This document shows positions 43,850-56,164 of a stretch of 64,000 nt of DNA, in pieces. The translations under genes and the position numbers were made by a program. Source of the stretch: Phlebotomus papatasi (lineage: Eukaryota; Arthropoda; Insecta; Diptera; Psychodidae). The notes below the pieces were generated by a model, which was not told the origin of the DNA, ran no database searches, and worked only from the letters and a program-made list of their open reading frames with translations. Numbering within the stretch: the stretch's first letter is position 1; every line of letters begins with the position of its first letter. The DNA is taken from assembly GCF_024763615.1 (NCBI RefSeq), contig NC_077225.1, positions 4,402,001-4,466,000 on the forward strand, given 5' to 3'.

Positions 43850-44106
43850 TGAAGCCAAATCTCTAGAAGAGAGAAATTACTGAACTGTTCTACTAAGATC
43901 TCAGGAACCAAAGAGGCTTATGGTTGATAGCTGTAGCCACAAACCACTGCTCCGATCGGGATCCAAGAGAACACTGATTCCAATGTCTCGGGCCCGACTC
44001 TCAAAGAGCGAAGGGAGGTCATTGCTAATACTACAACCTCTCCTTCTGGCATACAATTACCTACTCTCAGCGCTCTCTTGCGGAAAATAGGGATTTTAGT
44101 GCTACA
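43850..44106 (-). repeat. 3' LTR of gypsy copy B (257 bp)
   Basis: Same boundaries as the LTRs of copy A. Differs from 50198-50454 at several bases (for example AGGAACCAAAGAGG against AGGAGCAAGAGCGG). Confidence 0.9.
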
Positions 44107-44792
44107 TTCGGCCATACCTGACTGAGTGACGTCCCTAGCACTGGCTCAGTTGCATGAACGACCGCCATACTACCCTACTATTGGGAAGTCCGGGTTCATG
44201 ATGTCGAGTCGTTGCCTCTGTCGCTTAGCCAACCGAAGAGTAGCTTATCATGAAATGTCTATCAGAAGTAGCATTTCATAAAACAAACCCATCAAGTTGA
44301 TCAGACTTGATTATATACCCTGGGCTTGGGGTTAGCACGTATGTACAACTGTTCACTTTTTAGTTGTAGTGCTATTCATACAACTGTTCACTTCTTAGTT
44401 GTATCACACTTCGGCACAATTCTTCACTTCTTAACTGTGCTCCACAATAATTGCATCATGTCTGGTGCAGCATTAATACACTAACATCAGGCAGGACTAC
44501 AATTATCCAGTCAATTGACTATCAACCATTTTTGCTAATACAAAAGCAATTGAGAATCATTGACTACACCTTTAATGGACTGAACTTCAATTTCTGTCAT
44601 TAACCACCACCCGTCCATTCAGTACGTCTACCGGACTAAAGGAGGGAATCAACTGATAAGTCATAAAACCTCAATGACAATCGTTAAATTTGACAGAACC
44701 TTTCAATGTGAATAGGAAATTTTACTTCATTCTTTAGTATTCAGAAAATAACAAAGAAATACAAAAAATAATTCAGATATCTTACAGTCCAT
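44107..44792 (-). other. 3' untranslated region of gypsy copy B with three-hairpin array
   Basis: Corresponds to 19589-20273 in copy A. The three stem-loops lie at 44344-44440 and are unchanged in sequence. Confidence 0.7.
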
Positions 44793-47700
44793 TCATTCCG
44801 AGTCTGTCTGATCAGACCCAACCTCATACTCTTCCATCTCCAAAGCACTGCGATCACCCCATGGTTTCATCATATCAGCAGCGTAAACTGAGTGGAAAGG
44901 TTTGTTCGTCGTCGGTCACTTCATATCGATCCCTTCCTAGATCCTTCTTCACAACATATGGTCCCCTGAATCGATGTGACATCTTTCTACTTGATCCGGT
45001 AGCAGGAGCATCCCAACGAACAAGAACAAGGTCTCCTTCTTTGTATTTGTGAGGTTTCAGGTCATTATTGTGCTTCTTGGCTTGTTTTGACTCCAACTGA
45101 TGCACTCGTTTAGCTGTCGCCTCCCGAAGGTCAGCCACAGAGATGTTGGAATCATTACAAGTGTCCTCCATGATGGCATTGGCCAGAATATTTCCCAAGA
45201 CATTTCGAGGTCGAAATCCAAAGAGCAACTCTTGAGGAGAATGACCAGTGATTCGATTTTTAGAGGAATTCATGTACCATTGTACCGTAGGAAGATTCTT
45301 GTACCAATCCTTCCCATCTTCATTCTCACTCATGGCTTTCAAGGAATCTCCCACAACTCTGAAACACCTTTCCGCTTGTTCATTTCCTCTTGGTGTCTTG
45401 GCTCCCACCAAAGCAAGCTTGATCTCTCTGTCACGACAATATTCCTCAAATGCCTTGGACGTGAAGGCTGTGCCCCTATCGGACACTATTACCGAGGGAT
45501 ACCCAAACAATTGGCTAATTTCTTCTATAACTTTGATAACCCCCGCTGTATTGGCGGACTTCACAGGCCTTAGGATTGTATACTTCGTGAAAGCATCCAC
45601 AACGATCAATACATGATCACAGCTTCCTTTGGCTCGTGGATAAGGGCCACTATGGTCCATGTGAATCACTTTAAATGGCACTGGTGACTTGTCAATGGTA
45701 TGTAGATCTACACGAGTCTCATCTACTCCTCTCTTTGTCTGACAACACGATATACATCCATCAACGTACTTTTTAATCATTTACCTCATCCTCGGTCAAT
45801 GAAAATCTTTAGAGATATTTTCTAGAGAGCGTTGAAATGCCGGATGTCCACTCCTATCATGGCCTTGGTGCATGATGTTGAAACGCATTCCACGTGGCAC
45901 ACAGAATTTCAAACCCTCGGCTGTTTTCCGGAACAATCTTTCTCCTTTCAACTCATACGTTTTGAGAATATTCTCCTTGTCTTCATGGTCTTCATAGACC
46001 CCATCCAGAACTTTCTTAATTTGAACCAGGTCTCCATCTTGAGTTTGTAAGGATGCCACCCAATCAAAATTATTCAAAACAAGGAGGACTTCCTTGTCAA
46101 CTTCTTGATTTGCAGTCAGAGGATTCCTACTGAGGAAATCAGCATGACGCATACGGGTTCCATTCCGGAAATGAAGCTCAAAATCAAATTCTTGAATCTG
46201 ATACCACCATCGAGCCATTTTGGGAGACATATCTCTTTTCAAGTGTGCTTGCTTCAGTGAGTTGCAATCGGTATAAACTTTGAAGGTACGACCTAGCAAA
46301 TAGTATCGAAATCTCTTCAATGCTTCTACTAAGGCCAGAGTTTCGAGTTCAAAACTGGAGTATCTGGATTCTGCTGGGGTTGTCACCCGACTGTAGTAGG
46401 CAACAGGACGTGCAACCTCCTGTTCGTCCACTTGAATCAACACAGCTCCTAAGCCAAAACTCGAACCATCGGTGTGTAACTCATGAGTAAGCTTCGGGTC
46501 AAAAAGGGTCAACAAAGGCTGTTGGGTTAAAAGGGTTTTCAACAGCTGAAAGTACTTCTCTTCTTCATGACCCCATTGAAATGTTTTATCCTTCTTTAGC
46601 AAGCTATAGAGAGGTCTGGCGATTTTTGAATAAGCTGGAACGAAGCGACGAAAGTAACCTGACAATCCCAGAAATTCTCTCAAAGACTTCAAAGTCGTAT
46701 GGCTCGGAAATTTTTCAATAACTTCTGTTTTCAGATCGCTTAGGGTTATGCCATCCTGACTGACATTGTATTCCAAATACTTTACTTTCTCCATAAAGAA
46801 ATCACATTTGGAAACATTTAGGGTCAAGCCAGTCTTTTGAAGTTCCTGCAGTGTCCTTTCCAACACTCTAAAATTCTCATCTACGGTCACGGTAGGGATC
46901 ATGATGTCGTCAACTTAAAAAGATATTCCATCATCAAGAAGTGGTCTCATAACTTGGTTCATCACTATGACAAAGACGGAGGGAGAACTTGTTAGACCGT
47001 ACGGAACTCTCTTGAATTGGTACTGTCCTCCTGGAATCACAAAAGAAGTGTACTTCCTGGATTCCGGTTCCACTTCAATTTGGTAATATCCAGAGCGAAG
47101 ATCTAAAGAAGTGAAACAAGACTTCCCAGCCAACTTGTCCAACTCCTCTTCAATTTTTGGAAGTGGAAAAACTTCCTGCTGACAAATCTTGTTGACACGC
47201 CTATAATCTACACAAAGTCTACTTTCACCAGTGGGCTTAGAGACAAGCACCACAGGACTTGAAAATTCACTGTTGCTTTCCTCAATGATCCCTTCGTCCA
47301 ATAACTCTGTGATAATGTTCTTAAGGACCTCCTTTTGACTACTGGATACACTGTACGGACGATATCTGACTACCTCCTGAGTTTTCATGATGAGCCTCAT
47401 AGGATTTAAAGTCGTATGACCCAACTCCTTGGAATTCAATGCAAAACAATCTCTGTAATTGTTGAGCAATTCCAATAGTCTACGCTTGTCACTCTCAGTA
47501 ATATTCTCCCCTATCTTCAGATCTGACATTTGAATAGCTCTTTTCTCTGTATTAGGACTTACAACCATTACTTCAGGAGCATTTGTCTTTGGAACTTTAC
47601 GAATTATCAATGAATCAAACGTCTTTATCAATTTTACATCAGGGGTGGAGAAGAAATCATTTCCACACAGCAGGGGGTACCTCAAAACTTCATCAGGAAC

Positions 47701-48858
47701 TACATAGACTTTGAAATGACGTTTGAATTTGTCAATCGTAATGTCAATTTCCATACTTCCAAGAGACTCACAAATCCCTCCTCCAAATCCTGAGAAACTT
47801 TTACACTCGCCATCTCCTGACCACTTCAATTTCTCCGATAGAGACTTAATGATTAACGTTGCTTCACTTCCCAAATCAATCATAGCTGCACAAGTCTCCT
47901 GCCCTACCTTAGCCTCCTTCACAAAGCCTTTATTTGTTTGGGTGCTGGGCTTAGACAGCACCCCGATCGGAAAATCCTGCTTCTTCTTCTTTTTCGGACA
48001 ATCTCTGATGATATGCTCTTCAGAATCACAAGCATAACATCTGCGCTTTCCTGTTTTTGAAGTCTTTGAGGAGGTTTCATCTTTCTTAGCCATCTTTTCC
48101 TTCTTGGAAGCAGTATCGCTATCTGGTTTCTCATCATCATCCTTTTTGTCCCCATATTTGCGTTTACGACCCCCAAATTTTCGATTTTGTCCAAAGAAAT
48201 GACGTTTGGGTTTGGCGGAGGAAGTTTCTGGGGTATTCTCTTTGGGTTTTGCATCAGAATCTTTAATATTCTTTTCGACTTCCTTCATGTATACTAGAAA
48301 ATCGGGAATTGAGCATGATTTAGCTTTGGTCAAAAGTCCTCGCATCATTGGATCAGGAATTCCATGGATTAAATACTCTTTGATAGAATTATCATCAAGA
48401 TCAATCCTTCTTGCATGCTTCACTACTGACATGAATTATTCATCAATGGTTTCTTCACTCCTCCTCTTCCGGTTCTGGAGAATTTTGTGGACTTCAGTAG
48501 TGGTCAGTTTCTCAGGATAACACTTCAGAAGCTCTGCTTTAAATTGCTCGTGACTAGAAATCCTCATCTGCATTCCCTCAAACCAATCTTTTGCAGGTCC
48601 CTTCAAACGAATAACTGCAGTTGTTAGAGCACGCTCTGGCTCCAAACGATATAGGGTGATCAGATTATCCACTTTATTAATCCATTCCCTGGCCAGAGGA
48701 CTACCCTCCTTGCCAGTCTCAAATGCTGGGACAGAGGCTTCTATCTCCTGGATGCTCAAATGCTTTGAATAAGATGGAGTTGCGTCAGTGGAGGGGTGAG
48801 GAGAGCTTCTAGAGTCATTGGAGGTTTGTCGGAAAGTTCGTCGTGTGGGAGGTGCCAT
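44793..48858 (-). pseudogene. Gag-pol polyprotein of gypsy copy B, several nonsense mutations
   Basis: Same domain order as copy A, from the ATG at 48858. Lesions: TAT to TAA at 48433-48435 in gag; TAC to TAA at 46915-46917, replacing the tyrosine of the RT catalytic YVDD; two stops near 45781-45800 in the integrase zinc-binding region (Trp to TGA, Ser to TAA); and a short deletion near 44910 that shifts the C-terminus. The protease has DLG, as in copy A. Integrase keeps D, D and E but has NEQAERC where copy A has NGQAERC. Inactive. Confidence 0.9.
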
Positions 48859-50197
48859 TTCGAACTACATGGGACAACGAAAAACGACAAATTCCATTTT
48901 TAGATTGAATATTTTTTTAACAACGGTGAGGGACAGGACAAGAATTTTTAGGATATCCACAAGGAATCATTTAGTAATTTTTAATAAAATATGTAATCAT
49001 TACTATCATCAATTTAAATTGTTACCAAATGTTATTATGTGGGCAAGTGCTTAATTATTTTTGTCATTGATCTGTCATATCACCCATTTTTTTCCCCAGA
49101 ATGACGGAATACTCTTTTTCTTTAAGAGAATCTTTACGAAAATCTCTCAAAATCAGTGTTACAGTAGACTCTCTCTCAATCGGGAATATGGGGCAAAATG
49201 TCATCCGGTCTATCGATAGATTTGGGCGTCAAAGCCTTTGTAAATTCCACAAAAAGTGCTCAATTATAAAGAATCACGATAAAATAGGAAGAACTACAGC
49301 GAATTTGAGCAAATTAGCTTCATAATTAAGCGTGAAAATTGTCAACAAAATTTGACGCCCGATTGAAAAAGAGCCGATTGAGTGAGAGTCTACTGTAATT
49401 CCCACAAAATTGAGCAAAATCCATCAATTTCATCACTGTCTAAGATAAAGGAGAATTTCCGCGAATAGTTTATCCTCTTTGTCATCTAATTTACGTTGCG
49501 GAACAGAAAAAAAAGAAAATGTTCTACTTACATTACCGTAGATTACTCAGATAGATGTACCGTAGATTTCTCTCCTAGGCACACTATTGCTTCCTTGAAA
49601 ACTCTAAAAGAATTTAGTTTAATGAAATATTAGTAATAACCACCTTTGAAATAATTTTTTGATAAATACTCTGCGATCAATCTGCTCTGCAACAATGCAC
49701 TATCCCAAATGCTGAAAGAGAATGCCTATTTCGCAATATTACCATAAAAGGAAATTCTCCAGAGAGACAAAGAAAAGGGTGTTAAGACGCATACACAAAA
49801 ACACACGTGAGAGATCTCTCCAAACACACACGTTCAAACATGTTTCCCCCTTGGAATACTTATCTCCTTTCTCTCCGTGTGGGGCTAAATTCTCTGTCTT
49901 CTATTCTCTCCTGGTGGCAACTTCTCTCTCGACCCAAGTTAGCGCGCTCTTCGCACACGCTCAGCTACCCCTTCTGCACACATCCACTCGCGTGGCTTTT
50001 TATTTCCCCACAAGCTCGATCACGCCACCACTGTGTGAGGGAGACGAAAACTCCTTGCGCAAGGGGAAACTTCCTGGAACAAGCCTTTTTCTGGGGCGCT
50101 ACATGCTCACTGATTTCACAATTTGCACTACTTTTGCAAACACTACTGAATGCACTTCTACTTTGAGCACTTGGGGATCTTTATCCCATTTCTGAAA
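48859..50197 (-). other. 5' leader of gypsy copy B
   Basis: Corresponds to 24347-25423, with two insertions relative to copy A: the MITE at 49160-49397 and about 26 bases near 49545, where ACCGTAGATT is duplicated. Confidence 0.7.
49160..49397. mobile_element. MITE inserted in the leader of copy B, absent from copy A
   Basis: Ends TACAGTAGACTCTC and its inverse, TIRs pairing over about 24 bases with one mismatch. The equivalent site in copy A holds a single TA. Tc1/mariner-type. Confidence 0.9.
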
Positions 50198-50454
50198 TGA
50201 AGCCAAATCTCTAGAAGAGAGAAATGACTGAACTGTTCTATTAAGATCTCAGGAGCAAGAGCGGCTTATGGTTGATAGCTGTAGCCACAAACCACTGCTC
50301 CGATCGGGATCCAAGAGAACACTGACTCCAATGTCTCGGGCCCGACTCTCAAAGAGCGAAGGGAGGTCATCGCAAATACTACAACCTCTCCTTCTGGCAT
50401 ACAATTACCTACTTTCAGCGCTCTCTTGCGGAAAATAGGGATTTTAGTGCTACA
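50198..50454 (-). repeat. 5' LTR of gypsy copy B (257 bp)
   Basis: Pairs with 43850-44106; boundaries TGAAGCC and GCTACA. Confidence 0.9.
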
Positions 50455-50760
50455 AGTTGTTGTTGCAGTCTAGCATATTTCTCCTTCATGGACTTCTCTA
50501 AGTCCATCTGCCCCTGTAACATCGTTCTGTTGACCATCAGCGTGAGCTCAGACTCGAAAAGCTCACTGATGTACTTCTCCACATGGGTGACTGCAGATAT
50601 GACGCCTCCTCTTTTCTTGACGACCATGGTGAATGCTGGTGCTGACCGAAATTGGATTGGAAAAACTGGAACTGGTTCCTAGTTCAGGATTCTTCCCCAA
50701 AGTGGAATTCAAGCGTGGAGAAAATCCCTCGGTGGGTCTCGAAGGACCAAATATGTGGGT
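50455..50760 (-). pseudogene. BEL/Pao-type leader and gag start, cut off by gypsy copy B
   Basis: Minus strand: TTTGGTCCTTCGAGACC (about 50745) resembles a BEL primer site. The ATG at 50627 opens KKRGGVISAVTHVEKYI, similar in style to BEL gag N-termini. The frame is broken at 50454 by the LTR of copy B and does not resume on the far side of copy B. Confidence 0.45.
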
Positions 50761-51480
50761 GTACACACAAACCTTCAAATAAAAGGTAGACAATGATGTA
50801 GACAATAGACGAATGTAATCAATTGATCCTTTCACTGTATGGGAAGGCTTGATATGATGTCACTAATGCACCACTCACCTTCAAATAAATGACAGAAGAA
50901 TAGAATGAGTATGATCGTTCTGATCCACTGGATAACGAAAAGTCGGATGGGTCTCTCACCTAAGAATGCAAATGAAACAGATATGATTATCCTCTGCCTA
51001 TATGGCAGAGGAGCAACAAATTTTTTGATTCGTAGATTTTTATGCACTAGTTCCTCCTCGTAGAATATCAGCAAGACGACCAATTTGATTCAGCAGACAA
51101 GAAAACGTGGTTTGGAAGGCTCTGGGACAACCACGAGGTTGGTCTTTGTCTCACAGATATCCGTTATCCAGCAGCAAAATCACCAATTCTCTCCTTCACC
51201 AAAATTTTATTTAACTTCTCTTCACTCACAATAATTAATTCAACAATTTGACTACAACTCTTTTACTGTCCCTTCTATTTTAATTCACTTTTTAATTTCA
51301 CTCAAATAATTTTTATGGAACTCCACTAATTTAGCTTCTTACACTACGATATCCAAATGGGAAGAGAGCGAATACAGATTCGCATCAAGTGACGATGGTC
51401 TTATCGGGGGAATCGGGAATATCTGAGGTGTGAGCCGTTAAACTATTCCATGCAGTTGCTCAGTTTTTAAATTGAGCTAA
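50761..51480. other. Possible BEL LTR region; boundaries not found
   Basis: Upstream (minus strand) of the BEL-type primer site. Includes an AATAAA on the minus strand near 51205, as an LTR would, but no paired LTR is in view. Confidence 0.3.
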
Positions 51481-51684
51481 CGGCCGGTACAGCTACTTAT
51501 ACTTTTTTTTTTCTTTTTTTCAAAAAAGTATGAGTTGGAATAATTGTACAAGTTGTACAAGTTTTTTTTTAATATCTTTTGCTTTTTGATAGCTTTTGTG
51601 GACAGAGTGAGAGCCCTAAAATGAAAATTTCTATCTCTTGATCCTCTTGATTGTTTGTGCTGTATCCTCAGTGTTGAGTTCGTC

Positions 51685-52865
51685 TCATTGTGTCTGATAC
51701 TGTGGCATCGCCGTATACATGATTTGAGGCTGATTGGCAGCGGCCCCATTGGTGGCCGTCACACTCTGTACCGTGGGGACTCCCATATACATCGTATTGG
51801 CCGGCTGGACCATGCGATATGCTCCAGCTCCAGCTCCTTGCTGTGGACTCGTGTAGGCATAGGGATAGTAGCCCTGTTGCATGTACTGCACTGGCATCTG
51901 TTCCGCAGGATATCCCGGCTGGTACCAGTAGCCCATTTGCTGATAGGAATAGGGATAGTTACTGTGCTCCCTGTGGCTGCACCGGCTGACTCTGGTTTAA
52001 TGGCTGGGCATTGCTGGTGGTATCTCCACCATTCTCCTTGCCCCAGAAGCACTTGACGGGCTGTCCGTTGATGTCGGTGTTGTGAGTGGCTTCGATGGCA
52101 TGCATTGCGGCTTCCTTTGTGGTGAATTTGATGAAGGCATAGCCGTTATCCTTGAACACCCTGACATCCTGAATGGCGCCAAATTGGCCAAAGTGCTTGT
52201 GCACCAACTCCTCGCTGATCACATTGGCTGTAAAGCCTCCACAGTACACCGTGGCATTTGTTGGACTAATCTGATTGTAAATCTCTTCGTACGATGGCTT
52301 ACCACCCTTGATACCCTTGCTCGTTTCACGCGGTGGTGGCGGTTTGCGGGTGCTCCAGTTGGTACGAATTGACCTAGAGCCCAGCCGCTGTCCATTCATC
52401 GACTGAATGGCATTCTCAGCTTCAGCCTTCTTTACGAACGACACAAAGGCATATCCCTTGGATTTCAATGTTTGCGGATCGCGCACAATGCGACAATTGG
52501 AAATTTCTCCAAAGGGTGCAAAAACCTCCCTCAGGGTCTCTGTCTCAATTTCCGGACTCAAATCCCCAACGAAAATGTGATGGTGGGAACTAGTGTCAGC
52601 TTTTGGCTGATTTCTCGGACTCGTGGCCCAATTAACTTTCATCTCCTTGTCCAGAAAGAGTCCCTTATTTATGGCGGTCAGTGCTGTGGACGCTGACTGA
52701 TGATCGGCAAATTCAATGAATGCATAGGGATTATTGCCAGGTTCCCTAATTTATCTTGCAATTCTTCACCATGCCAATCTGTGCAAAGAGCGACCATAGC
52801 AATTCCTCAGACACCGAATTGTCCAAGTTGGCCACATACAGGGTCTTGGGCTGTGACTTGTCCAT
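51685..52865 (-). CDS. Rox8: TIA-1/TIAR-type RNA-binding protein (Rox8 orthologue or retrocopy), two frameshifts
   Basis: Minus-strand start MDKSQPKTLYVANLD at 52865. Three RRMs follow: RRM1 (RNP2 LYVANL; RNP1 YAFIEF in the shifted frame), RRM2 (IFVGDLSPEIETETL; GYAFVSF; then RTNWSTRKPPPP) and RRM3 (VYCGGFTANVISEELV; GYAFIKF; VKCFWGKE), then a Gln/Tyr/Pro-rich tail ending PQYQTQ. These proteins bind U-rich RNA and act in splicing and stress granules. Two one-base frameshifts break the frame: one near 52750, where an extra A falls in RRM1, and one near 51962 before SNYPYSYQQ. There are no introns, although the animal orthologues I know have several. It may be an assembly-error-bearing gene or an intronless retrocopy. 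The sequence is otherwise strongly conserved. Confidence 0.85.
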
Positions 52866-53400
52866 CTTCCTTTTCCACGAACAAAAAAAAACCTCCAAAG
52901 CTCACTCACTCACCCAAAAAGCTTCTCCAACTCTGGGCTGCAGATGCACCAGCTGCAGTACCACCACTTGTGGGGTGATGACACAGAGTTCCGGGATAAA
53001 GGAGGATACCGCCAATTTAGCACGAGAATTGCGTGAGGAAATGGCAAAAAGAGTTCGCCCGTGCTTTCGCCGACTCCAACACACACATACACTGTCTCAC
53101 TCTTCACTGGAGAAGCGCACCCAGAAAGTGTCCAGAAAGATCCTCTCACAGCGCACTGGGAATTGTCTCTGACACACAAATAACTATACCACGCACTTGT
53201 TCAACACCTTGGGCATCCAATTGAGCACTTTTCAGCACCTATTTACACCTATTTTTGCAAGAAATTCCCAGATAAAGATCACTAGGCGTCTATGACATGA
53301 CATCTGACATTGCCAAGTTTAGTAATTGATTGATTAAAGATTGATGAAAATGATTGAAAATGATGAAAATGATTGATTGAAGAAAAAAAAGTATTTTCTC
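52866..53400. other. Upstream region of the TIA-1-like gene
   Basis: Probable 5' UTR and promoter or ordinary flank; no TATA or splice site stands out. A GATTGATT/GATGAAAAT simple repeat lies at about 53322-53385. Confidence 0.4.
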
Positions 53401-55261
53401 ATGAAAAAGGGACAGATAATCCTAACCGGCTTATGTGGGTGAGATTATTAACGTGAGCTAACTTGGAATGTATGCAAATGCGATTTAGAGCTGAAGTTGG
53501 GGGACGCCATTCAGTTATCTTGAATCAAATTCTTGAAATTATACAAATTTTGTATTTAAACCAAAATATCAAAGATTTGGATGGACTGTCACAAAAGTAA
53601 TATATGGGTGAAATGTAGACCAGAATGTTCTCTATAATTTTCCCATAGAACATGATCTCATCGATTACTCAGAAGCCAAGATAAGCCAGGTTGTTTGTTT
53701 CTGAACTCGTTTTTTCGACCAGATCGCCCCAAGTGTTCATTTGGTGAATTTCAACTATATGAAAGAATTGTTGTACTATGTAAGACTTTCCATTTGAAAC
53801 CCTATTTTAAGTGTCTCGGTCGAGTAAAAGCAGTCAAATTGGTATCTGAGTGGTTTCAAAGCCTTATTTTGGGAAAAGTCAATTTTTTCACACTTAAACG
53901 GTAAAATCGGACAGATCACATTATCTGATCGAAAAATGATGTATGGACGAAATGTAGACACGAATGTTCTCTACAATTATGTCGAAGTAATTATCAAAAT
54001 CGGTTCAGCACGTGTCGAGATAATTGAGGTTATGTGATATTGAAATTGGTTTTTCGACTGTGACACCCCTGGCGTTGGTCCCACGAACTTTAAATGTTCC
54101 AGAAAGTTGTAGCATTTGGTGAGATCTTTCGTTTAAGCCCTCATTTATCAAAATCGGTTACATAGAACCGGAGATATGATTTTTTGAATTTCGTGAACTT
54201 TGACCCCTTATATCTCCGGTTCTGTTTTAACCACAGCGCACTTACGCACCATTTTGGAAACGTCCTATACTGGACTATAACACTCTAAAATTTTATAAAT
54301 TGGACAAAGGAATTTTTGAGAAAAATGAGTTTGAATTTCGATGAATTTTGACGCTACCGCAGTGCCACCTGTGGTGACTTTTGAACTTCCATCTGAAAGT
54401 GCTCATCGAGACAAAACCAAAAAGGTAAAATTTAGGTCGAAATGTCAATTAGAACCGGAGATAGAGGCCGGTCCATATTCGAACTTTGACCCCTTATAGC
54501 TCGGGTCAGGGATTATGGATCAACTTAAGTATTATTTTGTTTGATAGGTATAACCAACAACATACTAAAATTTCAGCCCGATGTATAAAGGAATTTTTGA
54601 GTTATTTAACTTAGAAAATTGTAAAATCTTCTTTTTAAAAATACCGCCCCTAGCGGTGGTTTTATGAACTTGTGATGTTAGAAGTGGAAGTGGCATTTCA
54701 CAAGAGCTTTCCAAAAAGCCCCCATTTTTTAAATTCTGACAATTAGAACCGGAGTTATGTTCATTTTAAGAAAATTTTTTTTGGACCCTTATTGCTCGGG
54801 TCAGGGGGGTCGGGGGACCTTAAGTTTTGTAGTGATGGAAAGCTCTAAGGCCCAGCTATAACATACTAAAATTTGAGCACGCTCGATTCCATAGGGGCGG
54901 AGCTATTGAGAAAACAAAAAAAGGTGGGTCTTCAAAATGGCGGAAGGAGGGGTGGGGGGTGGGGGGTCAATGCACCAAGTTGCAATTTTCATCCGATATA
55001 TAACCTTTGCCGAAAACCGCAAGTCGATATGTCATTTAGTTTAGGAGCTATTAAGCTCCAAAGAGCGGCCGGACGGACGGACGGACGGACGGACGGACGG
55101 ACGGACGGACGGACGGACGGACGGACGGACGGGAACGGTTTTTAGCCAACCATATATTCGTGATCAGAAAGTGTCAAAACACATTCTGGCAAGGTTTGGG
55201 GCCGATCGGAGGACATGAGATTTTGTTGGGATTATAGTAGTTGAGATTGTTAAGAATCTCA
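53401..55261. repeat. Interspersed repeat with internal GAACTTTGACCCC units and (GGAC)n tract
   Basis: The phrase GAACTTTGACCCCTTATA and TATCTCCGGTTC or GCTCGGGTCAGG recur at about 54198, 54481 and 54783. A microsatellite of about 15 GGAC units lies at 55069-55131. The end is a hairpin TGAGATT/AATCTCA (55242-55261). No protein recognised. Confidence 0.6.
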
Positions 55262-56160
55262 CCTAATACTTGAAAAATACTTTTTTATAAATTTTGCCGG
55301 AATATCCTAAATGACAAAGACACATTTTGATCACAAAAAATCCTTTTCTATTTCAGATTTTGTTTTTTAATTTTTTTTAAAGAAAAGTTCCTTTATTTTC
55401 TTTTTGTTTTAAAAAATTATGACTAAATTTTTTTTTTCAGTTAAAAAAATTCTATTCCCAGGTTGTTTGTGATGAGGTACCATTTTTTTCTTGTCTTGCA
55501 AAAAGGATTTCTAAAACAGAAATTCTTTAAGAAAAATAGTAAATTTTATTTTGCTTTTCTATTAAAATATCCATTGTGGGTGAAAAAAAAACCAGAAAAA
55601 AATCGCGCGTAACTGGACAAAATATGTATGTAAAAAAACTGAAAATATTCCCATTTGTAATGTTATAAGGAACATTGGATTTAATCAACTAAAAAATAAA
55701 AAAAATAATAATAATAATTTTGCATATACAATGGAAATTGAAATAAAAGAAAAACATTCAACGTGAGAGACGTGGATTAACAAAAAAAATCAAAAGAATT
55801 AATTAAAAAAAGATAAGAAAAGTGTTAAGAGAAAATCTAAATAAAATAGAAATGTGTGATATATGTTTAAAAAAAAAAAGAAAACAAGGAAAAATAAACT
55901 AAAGATAGTGGAGAAATATATAAAAAATAGAAAAATTACACTCGAAACACTTTTTTTCTTGCGTCATTTTATTTTTTTTTATTTAACGGATGTGTGTTTT
56001 TTTTTGCTAAAATATTCAAGCATTCTCATTTTTGCAAAAAAAAAAAAATCCGAGCGTAATAAACTTTTCCTATATTAGAAATTTCAGAGAAAAATTTATG
56101 ATAAACCTTTTGGCAATACAGCAATGCTAATATTTTATTTATTTCCCAATTTTTTCCTAG
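55262..56160. other. A/T-rich simple sequence
   Basis: Long A- and T-runs on both strands; no gene or repeat family recognised. Confidence 0.5.
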
Positions 56161-56164
56161 TTTA

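Larger units (their letters stand above)
43850..50454 (-). mobile_element. Gypsy-class LTR retrotransposon, copy B
   Basis: 6605 bp on the minus strand, sister of copy A with 257-bp LTRs. Extra length comes mainly from a MITE at 49160-49397. No target duplication: ACTTC before, AGTTG after. On its right it abuts a BEL-type gag fragment. Confidence 0.9.

Noticed and set aside
53033..53224. Small frames upstream of the TIA-1-like start
   Set aside because: Overlapping frames on both strands with no homology; treated as untranslated or flanking sequence.
55863..56078. 71-codon Lys/Phe-rich frame
   Set aside because: Produced by A- and T-runs in simple sequence.
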